Assembly: GCF_900447215.1 (NCBI RefSeq)
Contig: NZ_UFYA01000001.1
Coordinates: forward strand, 372,001 to 436,000
Direction of reading: 5' to 3'
Source: Dermatophilus congolensis
GTDB lineage: Bacteria; Actinomycetota; Actinomycetes; Actinomycetales; Dermatophilaceae
DNA length: 64,000 nt
Below the pieces are notes generated by a model. It saw nothing but the letters and a program-made list of their open reading frames with translations. It was not told the DNA's origin and did no database searches. The translations under genes and the position numbers were made by a program. Shown piece after piece: positions 8,327 to 18,061 of this stretch; positions within the stretch are counted from its first letter, which is position 1; the number at the start of each line of letters is the position of its first letter.

Positions 8327-10930
8327 GTGACCCGAGGAAATGTAGCCCTAACACGCAGCGAAGCCGCCCACCGCTCTACCCACCTGTACATCCACAACTA
8401 CGAGGTTGACATCAACCTCGCCGCCGCAGCCGACACCACACTCGTCACATTCCCCGTAACCTCCCGCATCGAATTCGACTCCACCATCACCGAAACCTTC
8501 GCCGACTTCATTGGCGAAGACATCACCCACCTGACCATCAATGGACAACCACGAACCATCGAATTCGACGGTGCCGGCATCCACCTACGCGACCTGAACC
8601 ACGGCCGCAACATCGTCGAAATCAGCGGACACGGCATCTACTCCCGCAGCGGCGAAGGGCTCCACCGATACGTCGACCCCAGCGACGCAAACACCTACCT
8701 GTACACCCAATTCGAACCCGCCGACTCCCGCCGCCTCTACCCCCAATTCGACCAGCCCGACCTCAAAGCCAGCTTCACCTTCACCGTTACCGCCCCAGCC
8801 ACCTGGAAAATCCTCTCCGGCAGCCCCGAAGCCAACCGAACCACCATCCCCGCCCACAACAACCTGCCCGAACTCGCCCGCGTCACCTTCGCCCCCACCC
8901 CCCGCCTATCCACCTACATCACCTGCATCTGCGCCGGACCCTACGTCGGATACCACGACACCTGGACCGGGCTCGTCGGCCCCCACCACGACAGAGAACT
9001 CACCATTCCCCTAGGCATGTTCTGCCGCGCATCACTCGTCGATGCCTTCGACCCCGACGTCCTCTTCACCATCACCAAATCCGGACTCGACTTCTTCCAC
9101 AACCACTTCGACACCCCCTACCCCTGGGGCAAATACGACTCCATCTTCGTCCCCGAGTACAACCTCGGTGCCATGGAAAACCCCGGCCTAGTCACCTTCA
9201 CCGACGCTGGATACGTCTTCCAGTCCGGTGCAACCACAAACCAATACGAAGCCCGTGCCAACACCGTCCTCCACGAAATGGCCCACATGTGGTTCGGTGA
9301 CCTCGTCACCCCTACCTGGTGGGACGACCTCTGGCTCAAAGAAAGCTTCGCCGAATACATGGGCGCACTGGCCTGCGCCGAAGCCACCGAACACCACAAC
9401 GCCTGGACCGCATTCGCCGCACGCCGCAAAGCCTGGGCCTACCAAGCAGACCAACTCCCCACCACCCACCCCATCGCCGCCGACATCCCCGACGTCGCCG
9501 CAGCCAAACAAAACTTCGATGGCATCACCTACGCCAAAGGCGCAGGCGTCCTCAAACAACTCGTCGCCTACGTAGGCCAAGAACACTTCTTCGCCGGCGC
9601 CTGCAGCTACTTCGCCTCCCACGCGTTCTCCACCGCAACCTTCTCCGACCTGCTCGAACACCTCGAACACGCCTGCGGCAAAGACCTACGCACCTGGGCC
9701 AAGCTCTGGCTCGAAACCGACGGACTCAACGCCCTCATACCCCACGTCATCCGCAAAAACGACACCATCTGCGAACTGATCATCGAACAAAGCGGACAGC
9801 CCCAACGCCCCCACCAACTCATCGTCGGCCTCTACAACTTCGACCCCCAAGGCACCCTGCGCCGCACCCACACCATCGACGTCGAAGTCACCGGCCAACA
9901 CACCCGCGTACCCGAAGCAGTCGGTCTCAACCCCGACCTAGTCCTCCTCAACGACGACGACCTCACCTATGCCAAAGTCCGACTCGACCCCGACTCAGCC
10001 CGCACCGTCGCCGCCCACTACAGCGACGTCGACACCTCACTAGCCCGCGCCGGACTCAGCGCAGCCATCTGGAACGCAGCCCGCGACGGTGAACTACCCG
10101 CGCGCGACTTCATCGACATCGTCTGCCGCCACGCCCCCCGAGAAACCGACACCGTCCTGCTCGTGGACCTCCTAGACCACCTCCAACCAGCCATCGACCA
10201 ATACCTACCTGCAACCGAACGCCCCACAGCCAACGCCCGCGTCCTCGACCTGGCCTGGAACGCCATCCACGAAGTCACACCAGGATCCGACGCCCAACTG
10301 AGCTGGGCCCGCACCTTCGCCCGCACCGCCGCCTCCCACGACGGACGAGCCAAAGACATCCACGACCTCCTCAACCACACCCACACCATCGAAGGCCTCG
10401 AACTGACCCCCGAACTACGGTGGCAACTCCTCGAAGCCCTCGCCGCAACCGGCCACGCCGACAGCGCACTCATCGACACCGAACTAGCCCACGACACCAC
10501 CTCAGCAGCCCCCGTCCGACACCTCCGCGCCCTGGCCTCATTCCCAGACGCCAACACCAAAGCACGCACCTGGGAACGCCTCATGAGTGCCGACCCCGGA
10601 TCAAACGACGAAGTCTCCGCCCTCACCGGCGGATTCGCCCGCCCCGGACACGCCCACCTCCTCCCCGAATACACCCAGCGCTACTACGACAACCTCCCCA
10701 CTATCTGGAACACCCACACCCAAGAAATCGCCCAACGCATCATCCGCGGCACCTTCCCCACCTGGGACCCCTACCAACCCGGAACCCCCATCGAAGAACA
10801 CGAAGGAGTACACCAAGCCGCCACCTGGCTCCAAACACACCCCGAGGCCCCCGCCGCCCTGCGACGCCCCGTCATCGAAAGCCTCGATCACCTCCGCCGC
10901 AGCCTGCGCGCACAACGCCCAGCCAACTAA
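8327..10930 (+). CDS. pepN: Aminopeptidase N (M1 family metallopeptidase)
   Basis: 867 residues with a GTG start. The exopeptidase motif GAMEN lies just before the zinc site HEMAH (His316, Glu317, His320) and the third ligand Glu339 in KESFAEY. M1 enzymes remove N-terminal residues from peptides in the cytoplasm. The layout is standard: N-terminal beta-saddle (1-200), thermolysin-like catalytic domain (200-450), small beta domain and a C-terminal ERAP1-like helical domain (about 540-860). Codon third positions are strongly C-biased. It is followed by a convergent SorC regulator gene 28 bp away. Confidence 0.96.
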   Translation: MTRGNVALTRSEAAHRSTHLYIHNYEVDINLAAAADTTLVTFPVTSRIEFDSTITETFADFIGEDITHLTINGQPRTIEFDGAGIHLRDLNHGRNIVEISGHGIYSRSGEGLHRYVDPSDANTYLYTQFEPADSRRLYPQFDQPDLKASFTFTVTAPATWKILSGSPEANRTTIPAHNNLPELARVTFAPTPRLSTYITCICAGPYVGYHDTWTGLVGPHHDRELTIPLGMFCRASLVDAFDPDVLFTITKSGLDFFHNHFDTPYPWGKYDSIFVPEYNLGAMENPGLVTFTDAGYVFQSGATTNQYEARANTVLHEMAHMWFGDLVTPTWWDDLWLKESFAEYMGALACAEATEHHNAWTAFAARRKAWAYQADQLPTTHPIAADIPDVAAAKQNFDGITYAKGAGVLKQLVAYVGQEHFFAGACSYFASHAFSTATFSDLLEHLEHACGKDLRTWAKLWLETDGLNALIPHVIRKNDTICELIIEQSGQPQRPHQLIVGLYNFDPQGTLRRTHTIDVEVTGQHTRVPEAVGLNPDLVLLNDDDLTYAKVRLDPDSARTVAAHYSDVDTSLARAGLSAAIWNAARDGELPARDFIDIVCRHAPRETDTVLLVDLLDHLQPAIDQYLPATERPTANARVLDLAWNAIHEVTPGSDAQLSWARTFARTAASHDGRAKDIHDLLNHTHTIEGLELTPELRWQLLEALAATGHADSALIDTELAHDTTSAAPVRHLRALASFPDANTKARTWERLMSADPGSNDEVSALTGGFARPGHAHLLPEYTQRYYDNLPTIWNTHTQEIAQRIIRGTFPTWDPYQPGTPIEEHEGVHQAATWLQTHPEAPAALRRPVIESLDHLRRSLRAQRPAN

Positions 10931-10958
10931 CAACCACACCGCGGCAGCCGGGAGCACA

Positions 10959-11942
10959 TCACCCTGCCCCCGGCTCCCGCCGCGCCGGCAACGGCCTCGC
11001 ATCCAACCGCCGCGTCAACGCCGCCGCCGTCACCGAATCCACCACCAAATCCGTCAACGCCCCCGACCGCAACGCACCCACCACCGCAGGCACCTTCGCT
11101 GTGCCCGTCACCGCACCAATACGTCGCGGCAACCGCCCCAACACCGCAGGCGTTGGTCCCGTCGCCCGACGATTCAACTCGATATCGGCATACGTGCCGT
11201 CCTCACGCAAAAACACCGTGCACACATCACCCACCACCCCCAACCTGCCCAACCGCTCCACATCCGCACGCGACAAGTAATCATGCGAATACACGTGCGA
11301 AGGTAACTCACTGGCAAACGCCCCAATCCCAAACAACGCCACATCCAACCGCTGCTGCGCCGCCACCACCCGCTGCACCGACCGCTCACGCAACAACGCC
11401 CGCCGCGACTCCGCATAATCAAAAAACGCTGGCATCGGAAAATGATGAACCCGGGCTCCATACGCCTGCGCCGCCCGCCCCAAAATCTCTCCCACAAAAG
11501 TGATCCCACTGGACTGCGCACTAGCCGCACCGTTCAACTGCACCACCGACACATTTCGCAACGGCCGCGGCGGCAACTGCTCCACCACCGCAGCCACCGT
11601 CGTCCCCCACGCCACCCCCAACGACGCGCCATCATGCATGCACTCACTCACCAACGCCCCAGCCGTGCGCGCCACAGCATCCAACCGCGCCAACGGTGTA
11701 CTCGTCGGACGCACATCCACCACATGCGCCCGCACCCGAGCCCGATCCAAATGTCGTTGTAACTCCCGCGGCGCACTTCCACCATCCACAATGCTGATCC
11801 GCACCACCCCCACCTCACGCGCCCGCGCCAACAACCGCGATACCGACGAACGCGACACCCCCAACCGCGCCGCAATCACCTCCATGGTTTCCCCAACCAC
11901 GTAATACGAGCGCGCAACCTCCACCATCTGTCGTTCGTCCAC
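10959..11942 (-). CDS. SorC-family sugar-binding transcriptional regulator, probable glycerol-gene regulator
   Basis: 327 residues from GTG 11942, which follows GGTGGTGG; upstream codons in this frame encode a Trp/Cys-rich stretch that looks non-coding. An N-terminal helix-turn-helix (about 15-45, METMEVIAARLGVSRSSVSRLL region) precedes the SorC/DeoR effector domain, with GVAWGTTV and LFGIGAF as typical phosphosugar-binding parts. It is divergent from glpD with about 100 bp between starts, and two palindromes lie in that gap, so it probably controls glpD, glpF and glpK and itself. This is inference from position; GlpR of other bacteria belongs to the distinct DeoR family. The gene is on the minus strand yet the plus strand stays C-rich here. 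Confidence 0.85.
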   Translation of the reverse strand: MDERQMVEVARSYYVVGETMEVIAARLGVSRSSVSRLLARAREVGVVRISIVDGGSAPRELQRHLDRARVRAHVVDVRPTSTPLARLDAVARTAGALVSECMHDGASLGVAWGTTVAAVVEQLPPRPLRNVSVVQLNGAASAQSSGITFVGEILGRAAQAYGARVHHFPMPAFFDYAESRRALLRERSVQRVVAAQQRLDVALFGIGAFASELPSHVYSHDYLSRADVERLGRLGVVGDVCTVFLREDGTYADIELNRRATGPTPAVLGRLPRRIGAVTGTAKVPAVVGALRSGALTDLVVDSVTAAALTRRLDARPLPARREPGAG

Positions 11943-11958
11943 AATCCACCACCATAGA

Positions 11959-11991
11959 TGCACATTCGTGCACCCGCTGAACAAATGCTCA
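11959..11991. promoter_or_regulatory. Two candidate SorC operators between the regulator and glpD
   Basis: TGCACATTCGTGCA (11959-11972, perfect 5-bp arms) and TGAACAAATGCTCA (11978-11991, one mismatch) follow the pattern GNAC-N4-GTNC or close to it. Their centres are 19 bp apart. On the reverse strand the first contains ACGAATGTGC, the same ten bases as a palindrome upstream of deoD. Function is inferred. Confidence 0.6.
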
Positions 11992-12043
11992 CCCACCTGA
12001 CAAAGTGGAAATAAACACCAATCGCCATGACGGGAGCACGCCC

Positions 12044-13789
12044 ATGCAACGCACACAACTCACGCGTGAACAACGCGCACAAGCACTCAGGGAAATGGGC
12101 AGCGAGAAAGTCGACATCCTCGTTGTCGGCGGCGGCGTCACCGGAGCCGGAATCGCCCTCGACGCAGCTACCCGCGGACTACGCGTCGCCATCGTCGAAG
12201 CACAAGACTGGGCAGGCGGCACCTCCGCCTGGTCCAGCAAACTCGTCCACGGCGGCCTGCGCTACCTCTACCAATTCAACTTCGCCCTCGTCGCTGAAGC
12301 CCTCAAAGAACGCGGACTCCTACTCACCCGCACCGCACCCCACCTCGTCAAAGCCCAGCCCTTCCTCTGGCCTCTGAAAACCCCCGTCGTCGAACGCTCA
12401 TACAGCGCCGTCGGCGTCGGCATGTACGACATGCTCGCCCAATACGGCGGCGGCGGCCGCAGCGCCGTCCCAGCACAAAAGCACTACAGCAAAGAAGGCG
12501 CCCGCAAACTCTTCCCAGGAATCCGTGAAGACGCCCTCATCGGCGCCATCCGCTTCTACGACGCCCGCGTTGACGACGCCCGCCTCGTCATCGACCTCGT
12601 CCGCACCGCCCAAGGCTACGGCGCCCTAGCCGCAAGCCGTGCCCAAGTCACCGGCTACCTCAAAGACAACGTCGGCGGAAACCAGCGCGTCACCGGCGCC
12701 ACCGTCAAAGACCTCGAAAGCGGACTCGAATTCGACGTACGCGCCGACTACGTCATCAACGCCACCGGCGTCTGGACCGAACAAACCCAAGACCTCGCCA
12801 CCCAAGACGGCGGACTGCAAGTCCTAGCCAGTAAAGGCATCCACATCGTCGTGCCCAAAGACCGCATCGACGGCTCCGCAGGCATCTTCCTACGCACCGA
12901 AAAATCCGTCCTCTTCATCATCCCCTGGGACCGCTATTGGGTCATCGGCACCACCGACACCGAATGGACCGAAGACCTCACCCACCCCGTCTGTACCGCC
13001 GCAGACATCGACTACGTTCTCGAACACGCCAACTCCGTGCTCGCCACCCCACTCACCCGCGAAGACATCATCGGCACCTACGCCGGTCTACGCCCCTTGC
13101 TACAACCCAAAGTTAAAGGCAACGGAGGATCAGCCAAAGTCTCCCGTGAACACACCGTCGCCGAAGTCATGCCCGGACTTTCCGCCATCGCCGGCGGAAA
13201 ACTCACCACCTACCGCGTCATGGCCGAAGACGCCATTGACTTTGCCCTCACCCGACTTCACGGCAAACAAGGCCCCAAAGAGCGCCCCTGCGTTACCGAA
13301 CAAATCCCCCTCGTGGGCGCATCCGGATACCCTGCCTGGCAAGCCCAGCGTGACCGCATCGCCACCGACGAAGGCTTCACCCCCGAACGAGTCCAACATC
13401 TCCTTGATCGCTACGGCGATGAGCTACCCGACATCCTCGACATCATCGCCCAAAACCCCGACCTCGGACGCCCCCTGGAACAAGCAGACGCCTACCTGGG
13501 AGCCGAGGTGTCTTTCGCTGTCACCCACGAAGGTGCGCTGCACCTAGAAGACATCGTGCGCAAACGCATTCGCCTAGACTACGAACAACGCGACCGCGGG
13601 TTGGCCGCACTGCCCGAAATCGCCGAAATCGCCGCGCCACTACTCGGATGGGACGAAGAGACTATCGCGCGCGAAATCGACGCCTATCGTGAACGTGTCG
13701 AGGCCGAAGCCAAAGCAGAAAAAGAACAAACAGACGCCGAAGCGATAGCCGTGCGCCTGAGCGCCCCAGACATCACCCCTATGGTCTAA
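12044..13789 (+). CDS. glpD: Glycerol-3-phosphate dehydrogenase GlpD (FAD-dependent)
   Basis: 581 residues. ATG 12044 follows GGGAG at a good distance. VDILVVGGGVTGAGIALDAA (about residues 22-41) is the FAD dinucleotide-binding fold, and GGTSAWSSKLVHGGLRYL is the diagnostic GlpD segment. It oxidises sn-glycerol 3-phosphate to dihydroxyacetone phosphate at the membrane and passes electrons to quinones. The C-terminal helical domain (about 410-530) is present; the tail is Glu/Lys/Ala-rich. With glpF and glpK downstream it forms a complete glycerol catabolic set, probably governed by the divergent SorC regulator. Confidence 0.97.
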   Translation: MQRTQLTREQRAQALREMGSEKVDILVVGGGVTGAGIALDAATRGLRVAIVEAQDWAGGTSAWSSKLVHGGLRYLYQFNFALVAEALKERGLLLTRTAPHLVKAQPFLWPLKTPVVERSYSAVGVGMYDMLAQYGGGGRSAVPAQKHYSKEGARKLFPGIREDALIGAIRFYDARVDDARLVIDLVRTAQGYGALAASRAQVTGYLKDNVGGNQRVTGATVKDLESGLEFDVRADYVINATGVWTEQTQDLATQDGGLQVLASKGIHIVVPKDRIDGSAGIFLRTEKSVLFIIPWDRYWVIGTTDTEWTEDLTHPVCTAADIDYVLEHANSVLATPLTREDIIGTYAGLRPLLQPKVKGNGGSAKVSREHTVAEVMPGLSAIAGGKLTTYRVMAEDAIDFALTRLHGKQGPKERPCVTEQIPLVGASGYPAWQAQRDRIATDEGFTPERVQHLLDRYGDELPDILDIIAQNPDLGRPLEQADAYLGAEVSFAVTHEGALHLEDIVRKRIRLDYEQRDRGLAALPEIAEIAAPLLGWDEETIAREIDAYRERVEAEAKAEKEQTDAEAIAVRLSAPDITPMV

Positions 13790-13859
13790 GGGACGCGGCA
13801 AACCCCACCCACAACTAAATACACAATCCTTACCCAACGATGTGTTAGGACTCCCCCCA

Positions 13860-14621
13860 ATGAATGCCTTTGTTACTGCGCTGGTTATTACCGCGCCCGC
13901 GCTCGGGCAGATATTCCTTTCCGAGCTAGTTGGTACCGCTGTCCTCATTCTTCTCGGCGGCGGGGTAGTAGCCGGCGTAGTACTCCCTAAAACAAAGTCA
14001 CACGCAGCGGGATGGGTAGCTATAACCTTCGGGTGGGGTTTTGCCGTTTTCTCGGCCGTATATGTCGCTTACCGTTCCGGGGCCCACCTCAACCCGGCTG
14101 TCACATTCGGCATCTTGTTCAGCGGAGCCGACGAGTACGCCAAAGGCGTGCCTATCAATATCACCACCACGATGATCTACATCATCGCTGACCTACTCGG
14201 CGCTTTCCTCGGCGCGATTCTCGTATTCCTCAGCTATAAAAAACACTTCGATGAAGATGCCCCCGCTGAAGACAAACTAGGCGTGTTCTCCACCGGTCCA
14301 GCCATCCGGTCCTACGGGTGGAACCTATTCACAGAAGCCATCGCAACCTTCGTCATGGTGTTAGTAATCCTGGAGTTTGGTCACTCCCCAGGCGAACTTG
14401 GCCCTCTCGCCGTGGCACTACTCGTCGTCGGTGTTGGCCTCTCTTTGGGCGGACCAACCGGGTATGCAATCAACCCTGCACGCGACCTAGGACCCCGCAT
14501 CGCCCACGCCATCCTGCCGATCCGCGGCAAAGGCCCAAGCGACTGGGCCTACGCCTGGGTGCCCGTAGTAGGGCCACTTATCGGCGGAACAGCGGCAGGA
14601 CTGTTTGCGATGGTCTTCTGA
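13860..14621 (+). CDS. glpF: Glycerol facilitator GlpF (MIP/aquaglyceroporin)
   Basis: 253 residues from ATG 13860, preceded by TAGGA; a GTG 18 bases upstream has no ribosome binding site. Six hydrophobic segments and two NPA boxes (78-80 in SGAHLNPAVTFG, 205-207 in GYAINPARDLGPR) define the channel. The Asp after the second NPAR is typical of glycerol-conducting members rather than water-selective ones. It admits glycerol for GlpK. The gap to glpD is 70 bp, and to glpK 55 bp, so one operon is likely. Confidence 0.95.
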   Translation: MNAFVTALVITAPALGQIFLSELVGTAVLILLGGGVVAGVVLPKTKSHAAGWVAITFGWGFAVFSAVYVAYRSGAHLNPAVTFGILFSGADEYAKGVPINITTTMIYIIADLLGAFLGAILVFLSYKKHFDEDAPAEDKLGVFSTGPAIRSYGWNLFTEAIATFVMVLVILEFGHSPGELGPLAVALLVVGVGLSLGGPTGYAINPARDLGPRIAHAILPIRGKGPSDWAYAWVPVVGPLIGGTAAGLFAMVF

Positions 14622-14676
14622 GTAACCCAGCAACTGCTTATTGATCTTTGTCACAAGGACGTGAAAGGCATATGTC

Positions 14677-16233
14677 ATGACAACTCAAGAGGCCGCACTC
14701 CAAGAAACTCCGAAAAAATACGTGCTGGCCATCGACCAAGGCACCACCAGCTCACGGGCAATCGTGTTCGACCACAGCGGAAAGATCATCTCGGTCGGAC
14801 AACTTGAGCACGAACAGATTTTTCCCAAAGCCGGCTGGGTGGAACACGACCCAATGGAGATCTGGCGCAATGTGCGCGAAGCCGTAGGCCAGGCACTATC
14901 GCGCGGTGAGCTCAACCGCCATGAAATCGCGGCAGTGGGCATCACCAACCAGCGCGAAACCGCAGTGGTATGGGACAAAAATACCGGTGAACCGGTTTAT
15001 AACGCCATCGTCTGGCAAGACACCCGCACCCAGAAAATCTGTGACCGTCTCGCCGGAGAAGAAGGACCCGACAAATACAAGTCGGTGTGTGGTCTGCCGC
15101 TGGCCACGTACTTCTCCGGACCGAAAGTGGCATGGATCCTGGAAAACGTTGAAGGAGCACGTGAACGCGCCGAAGCAGGGGATCTGCTTTTCGGCACAAC
15201 GGACACCTGGGTCCTGTGGAACCTCACTGGTGGTGTGCACGGTGGAGTCCACCTGACCGACGTGACGAACGCTTCGCGCACGATGCTCATGGATTACCGA
15301 AGCCTGAAATGGGATGAGTCGATCTGCGCTGACATGGGGATCCCCATGTCGATGCTGCCCGAGATCCGCTCTTCCTCTGAGGTGTATGGCTACGGACGTC
15401 CGCAAGGGCTCCTGATCAACACTCCCATTGCTGGAATTCTGGGAGATCAGCAAGCAGCAACTTTCGGGCAGGCCTGCTTTGAGCCGGGAATGGCGAAGAA
15501 CACGTATGGCACTGGTTGCTTCATGCTCATCAACACGGGAACCAAGCCGGTAAACAGTGAAAACGGGTTGCTGACAACGCTGTGTTACAAGATCGGTGAT
15601 GAACCGGCGGTGTACGCGTTGGAAGGCTCAGTTGCTGTGGCGGGGTCGCTGGTGCAGTGGCTTCGCGACAACATGGGGTTGATTTCTTCAGCTGAACAGG
15701 TGGAGGAATTGGCTGCAACGGTTGAGGACAACGGTGGTGCGTACATCGTGCCAGCGTTCTCTGGGTTGTTTGCGCCGCATTGGCGTCCAGGGGCCCGTGG
15801 CGTGTTCGCTGGGTTGACTCGATACGTGAATAAGGGGCACATCGCACGTGCGGCGCTGGAGGCTACGGCGTATCAGACGCGTGAAGTGATGGATGCGATG
15901 ATCGCTGATGCTAAAGCTCACAATGTGGAGCTGAGTGAGCTCAAAGTCGATGGTGGCATGACGGCCAACTCGACCCTCATGCAGTTCCAGTCCGACATGT
16001 TGGGTGTTCCTGTGGTGTTGCCTTCGGTGGCAGAAACGACCGCCCTGGGTGCTGCTTACGCGGCAGGTATCGCGGTCGGATTCTGGTCAGGTGGGGAGGA
16101 AGTGGCGGCTAACTGGTCGGAGAGCCAGCGTTGGGAGCCACGGATGCCAGCTGAGGAGCGTGAGCGTTTGCTCCGCAACTGGAAGAAGGCAGTCAGCAGG
16201 ACGTTGGATTGGGTGGACGATGACACTGAGTGA
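14677..16233 (+). CDS. glpK: Glycerol kinase GlpK
   Basis: 518 residues. [20 protein letters not shown] near the N terminus is the FGGY kinase phosphate-binding motif; [31 protein letters not shown] and [20 protein letters not shown] are glycerol kinase signatures. It makes sn-glycerol 3-phosphate from glycerol and ATP, the substrate of GlpD. GAAAGG gives the ribosome binding site. Within this gene the strand composition changes: the first third is C-rich on the plus strand and the last half is G-rich, with no break in the protein family match. Confidence 0.98.
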   Translation: MTTQEAALQETPKKYVLAIDQGTTSSRAIVFDHSGKIISVGQLEHEQIFPKAGWVEHDPMEIWRNVREAVGQALSRGELNRHEIAAVGITNQRETAVVWDKNTGEPVYNAIVWQDTRTQKICDRLAGEEGPDKYKSVCGLPLATYFSGPKVAWILENVEGARERAEAGDLLFGTTDTWVLWNLTGGVHGGVHLTDVTNASRTMLMDYRSLKWDESICADMGIPMSMLPEIRSSSEVYGYGRPQGLLINTPIAGILGDQQAATFGQACFEPGMAKNTYGTGCFMLINTGTKPVNSENGLLTTLCYKIGDEPAVYALEGSVAVAGSLVQWLRDNMGLISSAEQVEELAATVEDNGGAYIVPAFSGLFAPHWRPGARGVFAGLTRYVNKGHIARAALEATAYQTREVMDAMIADAKAHNVELSELKVDGGMTANSTLMQFQSDMLGVPVVLPSVAETTALGAAYAAGIAVGFWSGGEEVAANWSESQRWEPRMPAEERERLLRNWKKAVSRTLDWVDDDTE

Positions 16234-16269
16234 GGTTGCGCGTTCCACTCCGTTCTGATCCAAACGGCA

Positions 16270-16312
16270 GGGAGGGGCTTTGGTACCGAGACTCGGTGAT
16301 AAAGCCCCTCCC
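16270..16312. terminator. Bidirectional hairpin between glpK and metS
   Basis: A 12-bp perfect stem (GGGAGGGGCTTT at 16270-16281 with AAAGCCCCTCCC at 16301-16312) encloses a second small stem (ACCGAG/CTCGGT). It sits between convergent genes. There is no long T-run outside the stem, although the stem itself ends in T/A triplets. Confidence 0.7.
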
Positions 16313-16326
16313 CGCCGTGGTGTGGT

Positions 16327-16470
16327 TTAGGCGTCGATTTCGGGGTGGGCGCTGAGGTATTTGGCGGCGTCGGTTTCGATGCCGCGGGATCCGTAGATGA
16401 TGGCGGTGGTCAGGCCGCCCCAGATGATGCTGCCGAAGAGGGTCATCATGACGATGGCGATGGTGGACAT
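16327..16470 (-). CDS. metS: Methionine/alanine importer small subunit MetS
   Basis: A 47-residue protein beginning MSTIAIVMMTLFGSIIWGGL. It has a single membrane helix (about 3-26) and a short soluble tail rich in Asp/Glu. Its start codon lies one base after the metP stop, so the two are translationally coupled. In Corynebacterium glutamicum the NSS transporter MetP needs the tiny protein MetS, whose gene follows metP; size, topology and position match here. The 3' end abuts a bidirectional terminator shared with glpK. Confidence 0.85.
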   Translation of the reverse strand: MSTIAIVMMTLFGSIIWGGLTTAIIYGSRGIETDAAKYLSAHPEIDA

Positions 16471-16471
16471 A

Positions 16472-18061
16472 TCAGTGGTTCTCCTCGGCTGTGGTGGTGT
16501 AGGCGGCGGTGAGCCCTTCTTCGTAGTCTTCGTGGGCGTGCTCGGCGTCCAAAGTGGCGGGCTGTTTCCAGGGAAGAAGGGAGACAGTAATGCCGAGTAC
16601 CGGTAGCAGGACGGTCATGCCCCAGCCGAAGGTGTTGACGAACCATTGCGGGTAGTCGCCGTAGGGTTTGGCTAGTTGGGTCGCTACGTCGGTGATGAGT
16701 AAGTAGGCCAGGGTGAGAGGAACGACTACACCGACCAGGAACCGCCACGTGCGGTTGACTTTGAAGGTTCCGTGGTAGTTGAGGTGGTCACGTAGTGCTG
16801 GCAGCTTCTTGAAGATGTAAGTGATAGCCAGCATCATCACCATGGCGCCCAGGAGAATACCGAAGCTGTTGACGAAAGAGTCGAGGGTGTCCAGTACGGG
16901 CAGGCCGGTGTGGGTGCCCATGAGGGCGATGCTCAGGGTGGCTACGGGCAGGCATAGCAGCATGGTTCCGGCGATGCGGCCTAGGCCGAGTTTTTCGCGC
17001 AGTGCGGAGACGCCTACTTCCAGGATGGAGACCATGGATGTGACTCCTGCGATCAGCAGCGACAGGAAGAACAGTACGCCGATCAGTGGGCCGAAGGGGG
17101 CTTGGCTGATGATGGTGGGGAAGGCGATGAAGGCTAGGCCGATTCCGCTGGAAACTACTTGGGATACGGGAACTCCGGAAGCGTTGGCCATGAATCCCAG
17201 GGCAGCGAAGACACCGATTCCGGCGAGGAGTTCGAAGCTGGAGTTGGCGAAGCCGACGATGAGTCCTGAGCCGGTCATGTCGGTGCGGCGGTCGACGTAG
17301 CTGGAGTAAGTGATCATGATGCCGAAACCCACGGACAGAGAGAAGAAGATCTGGCTGACTGCTGACATCCAGACTTTGGGATGAGTGAGGGCGCTCCAGT
17401 CGGGGGTGAAGATCGCGTCGAGTCCGGTCAGCGCGCCGGGCAGAGTGAGGGAGATCGCGACCATGAGGGCGAAGGCTGATACGAGCAGGGGGATGAAGAC
17501 GGCTGAGAGTAGTCCGATGCCTTTGTCGACGCCGGAAGCCATGATCGCGATGACGACAATCCAGACGATGATGAGGGGAATGGCTACGCCGGGGACGAAG
17601 TCGAAGCTGAGTGTGTTTGGTTTGGCTACTTGGACGAAGGTGTCCATGAAGAAGCGTTCAGGGTTGTTGCCCCAGCTGTGGTCGAGGGAGAAGCCGACGT
17701 ATCGGGCGGCCCAGGCGAGGATGACGGCGTAGTAGGAGGCGATGATGACGCACACGAATACCATCCACCAGCCGATCCATTCGGCTTTGGGGTGGAGGCG
17801 TCGTAGGGCTAGGGGAGCGCCGCCGCGGTATTTGTGACCGATGGCGTAGTCGAGTAGGAGGAGGGGAATACCGGCTAGGAGGAGGGCGGTGGCGTAGGGG
17901 ATCATGAATGCCCCGCCGCCGCCTTCGTAGGCGACGTAGGGGAATCGCCAGATGTTGCCTAGGCCGACGGCTGAGCCGATGGCGGCGAGGATGAAGATTT
18001 TGCGCGATGAGAAAGTGTCGCGTTGTGGTGGCGTGGTGCTTGCCGGTTGGGTGGTGTTCAC
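16472..18061 (-). CDS. metP: Sodium-dependent methionine/alanine transporter MetP (NSS family)
   Basis: 529 residues, GTG start preceded by GGAGGTGACC. AAIGSAVGLGNIWRFPYVAY (about 30-49) is the NSS family signature in the first membrane helix. About twelve hydrophobic segments follow, with a cytoplasmic C-terminal tail. NSS proteins import amino acids with sodium. The adjacent metS gene points to the MetPS class that takes up methionine and alanine. The gene is divergent from the MetE-like gene, so both may respond to methionine supply, but I see no recognisable SAM riboswitch in the 106 bp between them. Confidence 0.93.
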   Translation of the reverse strand: MNTTQPASTTPPQRDTFSSRKIFILAAIGSAVGLGNIWRFPYVAYEGGGGAFMIPYATALLLAGIPLLLLDYAIGHKYRGGAPLALRRLHPKAEWIGWWMVFVCVIIASYYAVILAWAARYVGFSLDHSWGNNPERFFMDTFVQVAKPNTLSFDFVPGVAIPLIIVWIVVIAIMASGVDKGIGLLSAVFIPLLVSAFALMVAISLTLPGALTGLDAIFTPDWSALTHPKVWMSAVSQIFFSLSVGFGIMITYSSYVDRRTDMTGSGLIVGFANSSFELLAGIGVFAALGFMANASGVPVSQVVSSGIGLAFIAFPTIISQAPFGPLIGVLFFLSLLIAGVTSMVSILEVGVSALREKLGLGRIAGTMLLCLPVATLSIALMGTHTGLPVLDTLDSFVNSFGILLGAMVMMLAITYIFKKLPALRDHLNYHGTFKVNRTWRFLVGVVVPLTLAYLLITDVATQLAKPYGDYPQWFVNTFGWGMTVLLPVLGITVSLLPWKQPATLDAEHAHEDYEEGLTAAYTTTAEENH

